This document shows, one piece after another, positions 1 to 8,059 of a DNA stretch of 64,000 bases. Below the pieces are notes generated by a model that was not told the DNA's origin, searched no databases, and saw nothing but the letters and a program-made list of their open reading frames with translations. Positions within the stretch are counted from its first letter, which is position 1. Every line of letters begins with the position of its first letter. Source of the DNA: Sulfuritalea sp. (lineage in GTDB: Bacteria > Pseudomonadota > Gammaproteobacteria > Burkholderiales > Rhodocyclaceae); contig JALHPU010000002.1 in assembly GCA_022842325.1 (NCBI GenBank), positions 62,001-126,000 of the forward strand, written 5' to 3'. Both the position numbers and the translations under genes were made by a program.

Positions 1-74
1 TCAACACCATGACCGCGCCCGACAGCCGCAGCCTGATCGCGCAGATCGAGCGCCGGCTGGCCGAAAAACCCTGA
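1..74 (+). CDS. C-terminal end of an unidentified protein (partial)
   Basis: An open frame enters from the left edge and ends at TGA 72-74. The last residues are polar and charged and end in RLAEKP. Too little is present to identify a family. It lies 32 bp before folE2 on the same strand, so it may be the previous gene of that operon. The internal ATG at 9-11 is probably not the start. Confidence 0.5.
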   Translation, partial: NTMTAPDSRSLIAQIERRLAEKP

Positions 75-106
75 ATCCGTCAGCAAGTCTTTCCAAGGAG
101 AACGCC

Positions 107-907
107 GTGAATGCACCCGAACGCTTTTTCATGCCCGACATCCAGTCCAGTCCAGACCACCGCCGGCTGGCGATCCAGCAGGTTGGCGTCAAGGGCCTGC
201 GCTATCCGCTGGCCCTGATCGATGCCGCCGGCGAAGCCCATGCCACGGTGGCGACGCTGGCGATGACCGTCGGCCTGCCGCCCGAGGTCAAGGGCACCCA
301 CATGTCGCGCTTCGTCGAAATGCTCGAACGCGAACGCCCAGCCTTGACGCTACGCGACCTGCGCCAGATGTTCGCCGAAATGCTGGTGCACCTGCAGGCC
401 AATTCCGGCCGCATCGAACTGCGCTTTCCCTATTTCATCCGCAAGACGGCTCCCGTTTCCGGGGTCGCCAGCCTGCTCGACATCGATGCCGGCATCGACA
501 TCTGGGCCGAGCCCGGCGGCGCGGTGGACATGGCGCTTGCCGTCACCGTGCCGGTGACCAGCCTGTGCCCCTGCTCGAAGGAGATTTCGGCCTACGGCGC
601 CCACAACCAGCGTTCGCACCTGAGCCTGCGCGTCGAACTGCGCGCCGACATGATGCTGGAAGAACTGGTGCGCATCGCCGAAGAACAGGCCTCCTGCGAA
701 GTGTTCGGCCTGCTCAAGCGCCCCGATGAAAAATGGGTCACCGAGCGCGCTTACGACAACCCGAAATTCGTCGAGGACCTGGTGCGCGACATCGCCCTGC
801 GCCTGCAGGATGAGGCTCGCATCGGCGTCTGGTCGGTGGCTTCGGAAAACTTCGAGTCGATCCACAACCATTCCGCCTACGCGCTGATCGAGGGTCGCAA
901 TGCTTGA
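107..907 (+). CDS. folE2: GTP cyclohydrolase FolE2 (type IB)
   Basis: Converts GTP to 7,8-dihydroneopterin triphosphate, the first step of tetrahydrofolate and queuosine-precursor synthesis, in the cytosol. The 266-residue product has the family-typical SLCPCSKEIS segment (residues 152-161, metal-binding/catalytic Cys) followed by AYGAHNQRS. The length is normal for FolE2. Translation starts at GTG 107, chosen because AAGGAG (95-100) lies six bases upstream; an internal ATG start would lose this site. The stop overlaps a 39-codon ORF that leads into the lipid operon, so it may be cotranscribed with it. FolE2 can work with metals other than zinc, but no Zur site is visible in the short upstream gap. 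Confidence 0.95.
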   Translation: MNAPERFFMPDIQSSPDHRRLAIQQVGVKGLRYPLALIDAAGEAHATVATLAMTVGLPPEVKGTHMSRFVEMLERERPALTLRDLRQMFAEMLVHLQANSGRIELRFPYFIRKTAPVSGVASLLDIDAGIDIWAEPGGAVDMALAVTVPVTSLCPCSKEISAYGAHNQRSHLSLRVELRADMMLEELVRIAEEQASCEVFGLLKRPDEKWVTERAYDNPKFVEDLVRDIALRLQDEARIGVWSVASENFESIHNHSAYALIEGRNA

Positions 908-1019
908 TCTGCTGATCGGCCTCGCCCTCACCGCCCTGCTGCTGCGCTGGTCAGAACGCCTGCCCGAGCGCGCGCGCGCGCCCAATGCTGAAGTCATTCG
1001 ACGCAGGAGCAAACCATGA
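900..1019 (+). CDS. Putative 39-residue membrane-anchored small protein
   Basis: An ATG at 900 opens a 39-codon frame whose start overlaps the folE2 stop and whose TGA (1017-1019) overlaps the ATG of the flavin oxidoreductase. Residues 2-16 are hydrophobic (LDLLIGLALTALLLR) and the rest is basic, as in a single-span membrane peptide. No family is recognised. The double overlap matches the coupling used throughout this operon and argues for real translation, either as a small protein or as a coupling peptide. It could also be a chance ORF. Confidence 0.4.
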   Translation: MLDLLIGLALTALLLRWSERLPERARAPNAEVIRRRSKP

Positions 1020-2305
1020 AGATCGCCGTTATCGGCGCCGGCATCTCCGGCCTGGCCAGCGCCTGGCTGCTCAATCAGCACCATGCAGTCACCCTGTTCG
1101 AAGCGGGCGATTACATCGGCGGCCACACCCATACCGTCGATGTCGCGCTGGACGGCAGCACTTTCCCGGTGGACACCGGCTTCCTGGTGTTCAACCACCG
1201 CACCTATCCGAACCTGACCGCGCTGTTCCGCGAACTGAAGGTCGACACCGTCGCCAGCGACATGTCCTTCGCCGTGAGCATGGCGGAACCGGACCTCGAA
1301 TGGGCCGGCTCCAGCCTGGCGACGCTGTTCGCGCAAAAGCGCAACCTGTCGCGGCCGGGCTTCTGGCGCATGCTGCAGGACACGCTGCGCTTCAACCGCG
1401 AGACCGCCACTGCGCTGCCCGCGCTGTTATCTGAATTGACCCTGGGCGACTACCTGACACGCGAGCGCTACAGCGCCGAATTCCGCGACTGGTATTTGCT
1501 GCCGATGGCGGCGGCAATCTGGTCCTGCCCGACGCAGGCCATGCTCGACTATCCGCTGACCACCTTCGTCCGCTTCGCCCGCAACCACGGCCTGCTGCAG
1601 ATTTTCGACCGGCCGCAATGGCAGACGGTCAAGGGCGGCGGCCGCCAGTATGTCCAACGCATCGTTGCGGAACTCGAAGACGTGCGCCTGGCGACGCCGG
1701 TGAAATCGGTGCTGCGCGACGCCGACGGCGTCTGGCTGGGCCTGCCCGGCGGCGACTGCGAACGCTTCGACGAAGTCGTGCTGGCCTGCCACAGCGACCA
1801 GGCGCTGGGCCTGCTCGGCGCGGCAGCGAGCGCCGCCGAACGCCGCATCCTCGGCGCCATCCGCTACCAGTCCAACCGCGCGGTGCTGCATACCGACCGC
1901 CGCCTGTTGCCGCGCGACCCGCGCACCTGGTCGGCGTGGAACTACATGGCCGGCGCCCACAACGAGGGCGAGCGGCCGGTCAGCGTCTCCTACCTGATCA
2001 ACCAGTTGCAGCCACTGCCGACGCAAACCCCGGTCATCGTCTCGCTCAACCCCCACCTCGAACCCGACCCGGCCACGGTGATCGGCGACTGGGACTACGA
2101 CCATCCGCTGTTCGACCAGGCGGCGATCGGCGCCCAGGCGCAACTCGATGCCATACAGGGTGTCGAGCGCCTCTGGTTCTGCGGCGCCTGGGGCGGCTAC
2201 GGCTTCCATGAAGACGGGCTGGCCTCGGCGCTGGCGGTGGCCAGGCGCCTCGGCTGCCGGGCGCCGTGGCAGGCTGCGGCGCCGGCAATCCAGAGCGCCG
2301 CATGA
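1016..2305 (+). CDS. FAD-dependent oxidoreductase (COG2907, amine-oxidase fold) of the modified fatty acid cluster
   Basis: The 429-residue protein has an N-terminal Rossmann dinucleotide motif GAGISGL (residues 7-13), the VDTGFLVFN stretch typical of this family, and a C-terminal FAD-contacting FCGAWGGYGFHEDG. AGGAG at 1005-1009 supports the ATG at 1016. Relatives sit beside DUF1365 and CFA-synthase-like genes. In Rhodobacter sphaeroides a flavoprotein of such a cluster (UfaD) desaturates a methylated acyl chain on the way to furan fatty acids. That role is inferred here from gene order and is not proven. The stop overlaps the next start by ATGA. Confidence 0.85.
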   Translation: MKIAVIGAGISGLASAWLLNQHHAVTLFEAGDYIGGHTHTVDVALDGSTFPVDTGFLVFNHRTYPNLTALFRELKVDTVASDMSFAVSMAEPDLEWAGSSLATLFAQKRNLSRPGFWRMLQDTLRFNRETATALPALLSELTLGDYLTRERYSAEFRDWYLLPMAAAIWSCPTQAMLDYPLTTFVRFARNHGLLQIFDRPQWQTVKGGGRQYVQRIVAELEDVRLATPVKSVLRDADGVWLGLPGGDCERFDEVVLACHSDQALGLLGAAASAAERRILGAIRYQSNRAVLHTDRRLLPRDPRTWSAWNYMAGAHNEGERPVSVSYLINQLQPLPTQTPVIVSLNPHLEPDPATVIGDWDYDHPLFDQAAIGAQAQLDAIQGVERLWFCGAWGGYGFHEDGLASALAVARRLGCRAPWQAAAPAIQSAA

Positions 2306-3072
2306 AAGCCATGCTGTGCACCGGCAGCGTGATGCATGCGCGCTTCGCCGCAGCGCAGAGCCCCGCCGCGCACAGCTTCGTCTATCCGCTGTTCTTCCTC
2401 GCCCTGCCGCTGTCGCAATTGCAGGACGCCGGCAACCGCTGGTTCGGCATCGAACGCGCGCGCCCGCTCTCGCTGCGTTTCCGCGACCACGGCGCACGCG
2501 ACGGCTCGCCGCCGGAGCCCTGGATCCGCGCCCTGCTCGCCGCCGAGGGCATCACGGCGGCGGACGGCGAAATCGTGCTGCAGGCCTTCCCGCGCCTGTT
2601 CGGCTTCGTCTTCAATCCGGTCAGCTTCTGGTTCTGCCACGACCGCGCCGGCGTCCTGCGCGCGGTGCTGGCCGAAGTCCGCAACACCTTCGGCGACCGC
2701 CACAACTACCTCGTCGCCCACGCCGACCAGCGCCCGATCACGGCCGCCGACACGCTGACGGCGCGCAAGATTTTCCACGTCTCGCCCTTCTTCCCCGTCG
2801 CCGGCGAATACCGCTTCCGCTTCGACCTCGGCGCCCAGCGCCGCCGCGTCGACATCGACTACTGGCTCGATGGCGAACGCGTGCTCGCCACCCGGCTCGA
2901 CGGCACGCCGCAAACGCTCGATGCCGCCACCGCGCGCCGCGCACTGCTGCGCCAGCCGCTGCTGACCCTCGCCGTCGTCTGGCGCATCCACTGGCAAGCG
3001 GTTCGCCTGTGGTGGAAGCGCGCCGTCTTTCATTCCCGTCCGCAACCCCCCTTGCAGGAGACCACCCGATGA
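2302..3072 (+). CDS. DUF1365 family protein
   Basis: A 256-residue protein starting MKAMLCTGSVMHARF at ATG 2302, which overlaps the preceding stop (ATGA); the open frame extends further upstream but that part lies inside the previous gene. It carries the conserved RLFGFVFNPVSFWFC and ARKIFHVSPFFPV segments of DUF1365 (COG3496). The biochemical function is unknown. The family is almost always found between the COG2907 flavoprotein and a CFA-synthase-like methyltransferase, so a role in modifying phospholipid acyl chains is inferred from context alone. The stop overlaps the next ATG at 3069. Confidence 0.88.
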   Translation: MKAMLCTGSVMHARFAAAQSPAAHSFVYPLFFLALPLSQLQDAGNRWFGIERARPLSLRFRDHGARDGSPPEPWIRALLAAEGITAADGEIVLQAFPRLFGFVFNPVSFWFCHDRAGVLRAVLAEVRNTFGDRHNYLVAHADQRPITAADTLTARKIFHVSPFFPVAGEYRFRFDLGAQRRRVDIDYWLDGERVLATRLDGTPQTLDAATARRALLRQPLLTLAVVWRIHWQAVRLWWKRAVFHSRPQPPLQETTR

Positions 3073-4310
3073 ACACCCTCGTATCGAATTGCCTGGCGCT
3101 ACCGCGGCAGCACAAGGCTGCCCTGCCGTCATCGCTGGCGCCTGCCACGCGCACCGTGGTCGACCTGCTGCAGCACATCGAAGGCGGCAGCCTGCGCCTC
3201 TGCCTGCCCGGCGGCCAGACCGTGCCACTCGGCCACGGGCCGGAGCGCGCCACGCTGCAGGTCAATGACGAACGCGTGTTCCGCCGCGTGCTGGCGGAAG
3301 GCGACATCGGCTTCGGCGAAAGCTGGATCGACGGCGACTGGCACAGCGACGAGTTGCCCGAGCTGCTGACCCTGCTCGCCCAAAACCGCCAGCAGCTGGC
3401 GCGCGCGCTCCATGGCAGCTGGCTGCCGGTGCTCGGCCACCGCCTGCGCCACCTGCTGCGCAGCAATACCCGCGCCGGGTCGAAGCGCAACATCCTGGCC
3501 CACTACGATCTCGGCAACGACTTCTACAAGCTCTGGCTCGACCCGTCGATGAGCTATTCGTCGGCGCTGTTCGGCACCGATCCGCAACAGTCGCTGCAAC
3601 AGGCGCAACGCCAGAAGTACCTGCGCCTGCTGGAGACGCTCGACCCGAAGCCGGGCGACACCATCCTCGAAGTCGGCTGCGGCTGGGGCGGACTGGCCGA
3701 GATCGCCGCCACCGAATTCGGCTGCGGGGTACATGGCATCACGCTGTCGCCGTCGCAGCTGGAATGGTCGCGGGCGCGGGCGCAGCAAAACGGCTTCGCC
3801 GACTTGGCCGACTTCTCGCTGACCGACTACCGCGACGTGCGCGGCCAGTACGATCACATCGTCTCCATCGAAATGTTCGAGGCCGTCGGCGAGCGCTTCT
3901 GGCCCAGCTATTTCGCGCAGCTCGCAGGCTGCCTGAAGCCGGGCGGGCGGGCCGCGGTACAGACCATCACCATCGCCAACGAGCGCTTCGCCGCCTATCG
4001 CCGCGGCACCGACTTCATCCAGCGCCACATCTTCCCCGGCGGCATGCTGCCCTCGCCGGAAGTGTTCGAGCGCCGTGCGGCCAGCGCCGACTTCTCCGTC
4101 GTCGACTGCCACGCCTTCGGCCGGGACTACGCGCTTACCCTGGCGCACTGGCAGCGCAACTTCGAATCCGCCTGGCCGCAAATCGCCGCACAGGGTTTCG
4201 ACACGCGCTTTCGCCGCCTCTGGCGTTTCTACTTGGCCTATTGCGAAGCCGGCTTCCGCTCAGGAGCCACCGATGTCTATCACTTCCTGCTGGAAAAACC
4301 GCGCGCATGA
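3069..4310 (+). CDS. CFA-synthase-like SAM-dependent acyl methyltransferase
   Basis: The 413-residue protein belongs to the cyclopropane-fatty-acyl-phospholipid synthase family: HYDLGNDFYKLWLD (145-158), SAM-binding EVGCGWGG (201-208), and FRSGATDVYHF near the end. By alignment from memory with E. coli Cfa, the bicarbonate ligand Cys139 is replaced by Ser165 and His266 by Gln298, while Glu239 is kept (Glu271). True cyclopropanation is therefore doubtful, and methylation of an unsaturated chain (as in UfaM or 10-methyl fatty acid enzymes) is plausible. The start at 3069 overlaps the DUF1365 stop; a longer frame upstream is shadow. The gene contains one copy of the 25-bp dispersed word. Confidence 0.88.
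   Translation: MNTLVSNCLALPRQHKAALPSSLAPATRTVVDLLQHIEGGSLRLCLPGGQTVPLGHGPERATLQVNDERVFRRVLAEGDIGFGESWIDGDWHSDELPELLTLLAQNRQQLARALHGSWLPVLGHRLRHLLRSNTRAGSKRNILAHYDLGNDFYKLWLDPSMSYSSALFGTDPQQSLQQAQRQKYLRLLETLDPKPGDTILEVGCGWGGLAEIAATEFGCGVHGITLSPSQLEWSRARAQQNGFADLADFSLTDYRDVRGQYDHIVSIEMFEAVGERFWPSYFAQLAGCLKPGGRAAVQTITIANERFAAYRRGTDFIQRHIFPGGMLPSPEVFERRAASADFSVVDCHAFGRDYALTLAHWQRNFESAWPQIAAQGFDTRFRRLWRFYLAYCEAGFRSGATDVYHFLLEKPRA
4071..4095 (+). repeat. 25-bp dispersed word, copy 1 (in the CFA-like gene)
   Basis: Starts CGCCGTGCGG and ends CCAGCGCCGACTTCT. It is in frame and encodes RRAASADF in the C-terminal domain of the methyltransferase. Confidence 0.65.
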
Positions 4311-4321
4311 GGCTCAAATTC

Positions 4322-4392
4322 CCGTCATTCCGGCGCACGCCGGAATCCAGTCGGCCGCCGCTTCTGGATCCCGGGTCAAGCCCGGGATGACG
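4322..4392. repeat. Double palindromic intergenic repeat (GTCATTCC type)
   Basis: Two adjacent hairpins. CCGTCATTCCGGCG-CACGCCGGAATCCAG occupies 4322-4350, and CTGGATCCCGGG-TCAAGCCCGGGATGACG occupies 4364-4392. The outer ends (GTCAT and ATGAC) and inner ends (ATCCAG and CTGGAT) are also complementary, so the whole 71 bp can fold back. The first half recurs inside both arms of the cassette at 48.04-50.49 kb. It lies between two genes of one operon, immediately before the ATG of the next gene. Confidence 0.8.
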
Positions 4393-4394
4393 CG

Positions 4395-4943
4395 ATGAAG
4401 CTTGTCGCCCGTAGCTTGCGCTTGCCCCTGTTGAGGGCGCTCAACCGGCTGCCCGGTCTGGTCGCCCTCCTCGCCGCCGGCCTGGTCGCGGCGGCCGGCG
4501 CGGTCTTGCCGCCGGACTGGCGCGTGCAGGGCCAGGGCGAAATGCGCTGGTTCGGCTTCCGCCTGTATCAGGCCAGCCTGTGGGCGCCGGACGGACGCTG
4601 GCAGGCGGAACGGCCTTATGCGCTGGAACTGCGCTATGCGCGCGACATTCCCTCGGGCCGCCTGGTGCAGGCCAGCATCGAGGAAATGCAGCGACTGGGC
4701 AGCGCCGACGAGGCGCGCCTGGCGCGCTGGAAGCTGGAACTGGAGCGTGTCTTCCCCGATGTGCGCAGCGGCGACGTGATCCACGGCCTGCACCTGCCGC
4801 AACGCGGCGCGGAGTTCTACCACCAGGGCAAGCTCACCGGGCGCATCGACGACGTCGACTTCGCGCGGGCCTTCTTCGCCATCTGGCTCGACCCGCGCAC
4901 CCGCGAACCGACCCTGCGCGCACGCCTGCTGGGTCCGTCCTGA
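4395..4943 (+). CDS. Chalcone-isomerase-like domain protein
   Basis: The 182-residue protein has a hydrophobic N-terminus (about residues 20-40, a signal or anchor) and then the chalcone-isomerase-like fold seen in bacterial periplasmic proteins (GEMRWFGFRLYQASLW, LELRYARDIPSGRLVQAS, FFAIWLDPRT). In plants and fungi this fold binds fatty acids, which suits its place after the CFA-like enzyme. Here a fatty-acid-binding or lipid-handling role is inference. No clear ribosome-binding site precedes the ATG because the palindromic repeat ends two bases before it. The stop overlaps the next start (TGATG). Confidence 0.82.
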   Translation: MKLVARSLRLPLLRALNRLPGLVALLAAGLVAAAGAVLPPDWRVQGQGEMRWFGFRLYQASLWAPDGRWQAERPYALELRYARDIPSGRLVQASIEEMQRLGSADEARLARWKLELERVFPDVRSGDVIHGLHLPQRGAEFYHQGKLTGRIDDVDFARAFFAIWLDPRTREPTLRARLLGPS

Positions 4944-6253
4944 TGAGCGCGCTGATGAGCGCGGGCGCGATGCCGACGCGGCAGATGCTGGCCTACGGCG
5001 TGCTCGGCTTTCCGCTGGCCTTCGCCGCGCTGCCGCTGTATGTGCATGTGCCGCGCCTGTATGCCGACAGCGTCGGCCTGCCGCTGGCGCTGGTCGGCGC
5101 CGTGCTGCTGCTGACGCGTTTCGCCGATGCCCTGATCGATCCGCTGCTGGGGCAGTGGAGCGATCGCCTCGGCAACCGCCGCCGCCTGATCGCACTCGCC
5201 CTGCCGCTGCTCGGCCTCGGCCTCGCGGCGCTGCTGGCGCCGCCCGCCAGCGGCGGAGTGAGTGGCCTCGCGTGGCTGGTGCTGAGCCTGACCCTCACCT
5301 TCATCGGCTTCAGCCTGGCCACCATCAACTATCACGCCTGGGGGGCGGAACTCGGCGAGACGCCGCAGGAGCGCGTGCGCGTCACCGCCGCGCGCGAAAT
5401 GTTCGCGCTGGCCGGCGTGGTGGTCGCCGCCGCCCTGCCTTCGCTGCTTTCCAGGGACGTCGCGACGGCGATGCAGCAGCTGGGCTGGATTTTCATTCCG
5501 GTGCTGGCCGCCGCGGCGCTGGCCACCTTTGCCGGCGCACCGCTGGCGGCGGTAGCGGCCACGACGACGGAACGCCGCCTGCCGCTCTCCGCCGTATTCG
5601 ACGACACGCGCTTCCGCCGCCTGCTGGTGGTGCTTGCCGCCGGCGGCATCGCCTCGGCGATCCCGGCGACGCTGGTGCTGTTCTTCATCGCCGACGTGCT
5701 GCGCCTGCAGGAATGGCAGGGCCTGTTCCTGGTCATCTACTTCGTCTGCGGCGGCCTCGCGCTGCCGGGCTGGGTGGCGCTGGCGCGGCGCCACGGCAAG
5801 GTGCGCGCCTGGATGGCGAGCATGGTGCTGGCGATCGGCAGTTTCGTCTGGGCTTTCCTGCTCGATGCCGGCGACGGCCTCGCCTTTGCGCTGATCTGCG
5901 CTGCCAGCGGCGCCGCGCTCGGCGCCGAACTCGCCCTGCCGCCGGCGCTGCTGGCCGACCTGCTGGCCGACTTGCGAACTGCGGGCCGCCGCGCCGGGCG
6001 CGCGGTGGCCGGCGCCGGCGCCTATTTCGGCGTCTGGAACTTCGTCACCAAGTTCAACCTCGCCCTGGCCGCCGGCATCGCCCTGCCGCTGGTCGCCCTC
6101 GGCGGTTACACAGTCGGCGCTGACGCCACGGCGGCGCCACAGGGACTGCCGGCACTCGCCACCATTTATGCCCTGCTGCCGGCCGCGATCAAGCTTGTTT
6201 CCCTGGCGCTGCTGTGGCGCTGGAAAGAACACTTCGAAGGGAAGCCATCATGA
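4943..6253 (+). CDS. MFS transporter, Na+/melibiose-symporter (GPH)-like
   Basis: The 436-residue integral membrane protein has about 12 hydrophobic segments. The early RFADALIDPLLGQWSDR loop (about residues 50-70) is characteristic of glycoside-pentoside-hexuronide symporters. Paralogs in these lipid clusters are annotated as melibiose-type carriers, but the substrate is unknown; a lipid or lysolipid flippase role (as for LplT and MFSD2A, which share this fold) is a reasonable guess. The start at 4943 overlaps the upstream TGA; the longer upstream frame is shadow. The loop TVGADATA near 6110 is encoded by the dispersed 25-bp word. Confidence 0.85.
   Translation: MSALMSAGAMPTRQMLAYGVLGFPLAFAALPLYVHVPRLYADSVGLPLALVGAVLLLTRFADALIDPLLGQWSDRLGNRRRLIALALPLLGLGLAALLAPPASGGVSGLAWLVLSLTLTFIGFSLATINYHAWGAELGETPQERVRVTAAREMFALAGVVVAAALPSLLSRDVATAMQQLGWIFIPVLAAAALATFAGAPLAAVAATTTERRLPLSAVFDDTRFRRLLVVLAAGGIASAIPATLVLFFIADVLRLQEWQGLFLVIYFVCGGLALPGWVALARRHGKVRAWMASMVLAIGSFVWAFLLDAGDGLAFALICAASGAALGAELALPPALLADLLADLRTAGRRAGRAVAGAGAYFGVWNFVTKFNLALAAGIALPLVALGGYTVGADATAAPQGLPALATIYALLPAAIKLVSLALLWRWKEHFEGKPS
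6109..6133 (-). repeat. 25-bp dispersed word, copy 2 (in the MFS gene)
   Basis: Reverse orientation, reading AGTCGGCGCTGACGCCACGG on the plus strand. It encodes TVGADATA in a loop near the carrier's C-terminus. Confidence 0.65.
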
Positions 6254-6804
6254 TCCGAAAACTGCACCGGTTCTGCGCCGCGCTGCTGGCTGTCGTGCTG
6301 CTCGGCGGCTGCGCCGGCATCGAGGTCGAGCAGTACCGCGCCGAAAAGCCGCAACTCGAGCTGCGCAAATTTTTCTCCGGCACGCTCGACGGCTGGGGCA
6401 TGTTCCAGGACCGCTCGGGCAAGGTGATCAAGCGCTTTCACGTCGTCATCGAGGCGAAGTGGCAGGGCGACACGGGCACGCTCGACGAGCGCTTCACCTG
6501 GTCCGACGGCGAGCAAGGTGGCAATCCGGCGCGGCGCGTATGGACCCTGACCGATCTCGGCGGCGGGCGCTTTAGCGGCAGCGCCGGCGACGTGGTCGGC
6601 GCGGCGCTGGGCGAGACGGCGGGCAACGCCCTGCGCTGGCGCTACGTACTGGCGCTGAACGTCGACGGCAACGTCATCCACGTCGATTTCGACGACTGGA
6701 TGTTCCTGGTCGACGACCAGGTCATGCTCAATCGCTCGCTGATGAGCAAGTACGGCTTCGCCCTGGGCGAAGTCACGCTGTCGCTCAGGCGCCGGACACC
6801 ATGA
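6250..6804 (+). CDS. DUF3833 family lipoprotein
   Basis: The 184-residue protein begins MIRKLHRF at ATG 6250 (ATGA overlap with the preceding stop). A hydrophobic stretch and lipobox LLGGC give a predicted lipidated Cys21. The body matches DUF3833 (FSGTLDGWGMFQDRSG, DDWMFLVDDQVMLNRSLMSKYG). The predicted site is the periplasmic face of the inner or outer membrane. Function is unknown. The family co-occurs with CFA-like and chalcone-isomerase-like genes, which supports a part in envelope lipid remodelling. It overlaps the following SDR gene by four bases. Confidence 0.85.
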   Translation: MIRKLHRFCAALLAVVLLGGCAGIEVEQYRAEKPQLELRKFFSGTLDGWGMFQDRSGKVIKRFHVVIEAKWQGDTGTLDERFTWSDGEQGGNPARRVWTLTDLGGGRFSGSAGDVVGAALGETAGNALRWRYVLALNVDGNVIHVDFDDWMFLVDDQVMLNRSLMSKYGFALGEVTLSLRRRTP

Positions 6805-7568
6805 ACCGGCCGATCCGCGACTGGCACGAGCAGCGCGTCTGGATCATCGGCGCCTCGTCGGGCATCGGCGCCGCGCTGGCGACCGCGCTGTTGCAGCGGG
6901 GAGCACATGTCGCCGTTTCGGCGCGCCGGGCGGAAGCCTTGCGCGCCTTGGCGGCCGACCACATGGAAGCGCGCGTGCTGGCCTTCGACTTCACCGACCA
7001 CGCCGCCTTCGTCCGCAGCCATGAGGAACTGTGCCGGGCCTGGGGCGGCATCGACCTGATCGTGTTCAGCGCCGGCGCCTATGCGCCGATGCGCGCCTGG
7101 CAGCTCGACGCCAATGAAATTGGCCGGCTGCTCGACATCAACCTGCGGGCGCCGATGGCGGCCACCGCAAAACTGATTCCGCAGTTGCTGAAGCAGGGCG
7201 GCGGGGCGCTGGCCTTCGTCTCCAGCGTCGCCGGCTACCGCGGCCTGCCCAAGGCGGCGGCCTACGGCCCGACCAAGGCGGGGCTGATCAACTTTGCCGA
7301 AACCCTGTACCTCGACCTGGCGCCGCGCGGCCTCTCGGTGTACCTCATCAATCCCGGCTTCGTCGCGACGCCGATGACGGCCGCCAACGATTTCGCAATG
7401 CCGGCACTGATCAGCCCGCAGCAGGCCGCAGAGGAAATCATTGCCGGTTTCGCCAGAGGCCGTTTCGAGATCCACTTTCCGCGCCGCTTCACGCACTGGC
7501 TCAAGCTGCTGCGCCTGCTGCCGTATGGCCTTTACTTTGCGCTGGTGCGGCGCTTCACCCGGCTGTGA
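6801..7568 (+). CDS. Short-chain dehydrogenase/reductase
   Basis: A classical SDR of 255 residues: nucleotide-binding GASSGIG (17-23), NAG-equivalent SAGAY (90-94), Ser141/142, and catalytic Tyr155-x3-Lys159 in YGPTK. The C-terminal 30 residues are hydrophobic and basic (HWLKLLRLLPYGLYFALVRR) and probably associate with the membrane, consistent with a lipid-linked substrate. NADP preference is likely from the downstream basic residues (SARRAEA). It probably reduces or oxidises an acyl-chain group made by the upstream flavoprotein and methyltransferase; the substrate is not known. Confidence 0.88.
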   Translation: MNRPIRDWHEQRVWIIGASSGIGAALATALLQRGAHVAVSARRAEALRALAADHMEARVLAFDFTDHAAFVRSHEELCRAWGGIDLIVFSAGAYAPMRAWQLDANEIGRLLDINLRAPMAATAKLIPQLLKQGGGALAFVSSVAGYRGLPKAAAYGPTKAGLINFAETLYLDLAPRGLSVYLINPGFVATPMTAANDFAMPALISPQQAAEEIIAGFARGRFEIHFPRRFTHWLKLLRLLPYGLYFALVRRFTRL

Positions 7569-7999
7569 GCGCCGTGCACGACCCGCAAGCGCTGATCCAC
7601 TGGTTCGAGCACCTGAGCCCGGAGACCATCGACCAGTTGCCGGACTTCTACGCGGCCGATGCCGAGTTCAAGGACCCGTTCAACGAGGTGCGCGGGAGCG
7701 CGGCCATTGCGCAAATCTTTCGCCACATGTTCACCCAGGTCGACGAACCGCGCTTCGTCGTCGGCAGCCGCTTTGGCGGTCCAGACGGCGTGATGCTGCT
7801 GTGGAACTTCCATTTTCGCAGCCGCGGTCCGCTGTCGCCGCAATCCTTCACCGTGCGCGGCGCCACGCATCTGCGCTTCGACGCCGCGGGCAAGGTGGTG
7901 CTGCATCGCGATTACTGGGACGCGGCCGAGGAGCTCTACGCCAAGCTGCCGCTGCTCGGTAGCCTGATGCGCGGCCTGCAGCGCCGGGCGCGGGCCTGA
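7565..7999 (+). CDS. SnoaL/NTF2-like fold protein
   Basis: A 144-residue protein starting at GTG 7565, which overlaps the SDR stop (GTGA). The pattern FYAADAEFKDPFNEVRG...IFRHMFTQVDEPRF...HLRFDAAGKVVLHRDYWD is that of nuclear-transport-factor-2/SnoaL-like proteins, cone-shaped folds that act as small isomerases, hydratases or ligand binders. It is the last gene of the 1.0-8.0 kb operon and is a regular member of CFA-like clusters. The specific reaction is unknown. Confidence 0.82.
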   Translation: MSAVHDPQALIHWFEHLSPETIDQLPDFYAADAEFKDPFNEVRGSAAIAQIFRHMFTQVDEPRFVVGSRFGGPDGVMLLWNFHFRSRGPLSPQSFTVRGATHLRFDAAGKVVLHRDYWDAAEELYAKLPLLGSLMRGLQRRARA

Positions 8000-8001
8000 A
8001 C

Positions 8002-8016
8002 CGCCGATCTTCGGCG
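8002..8016 (+). terminator. Weak hairpin after the lipid operon
   Basis: CGCCGA (8002-8007) and TCGGCG (8011-8016) form a six-bp stem with a three-base loop, three bases after the last stop. There is no U-run, so it may only stabilise the 3' end or cause Rho-assisted termination. Confidence 0.3.
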
Positions 8017-8059
8017 ATTCGTGGTCACCTGATACCGCGCGGCATGGTAAAAACAAGCC

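Noticed and set aside
1..1015. RpoE/ChrR control of the lipid operon, as for related genes in Rhodobacter
   Set aside because: No ECF sigma factor, anti-sigma gene or recognisable promoter of that type was seen in the window; the left edge is cut, so it cannot be judged.
4307..4390. 27-codon ORF after the CFA-like gene with an ATGA overlap
   Set aside because: Its body is the GTCATTCC palindromic repeat, so the frame is accidental.
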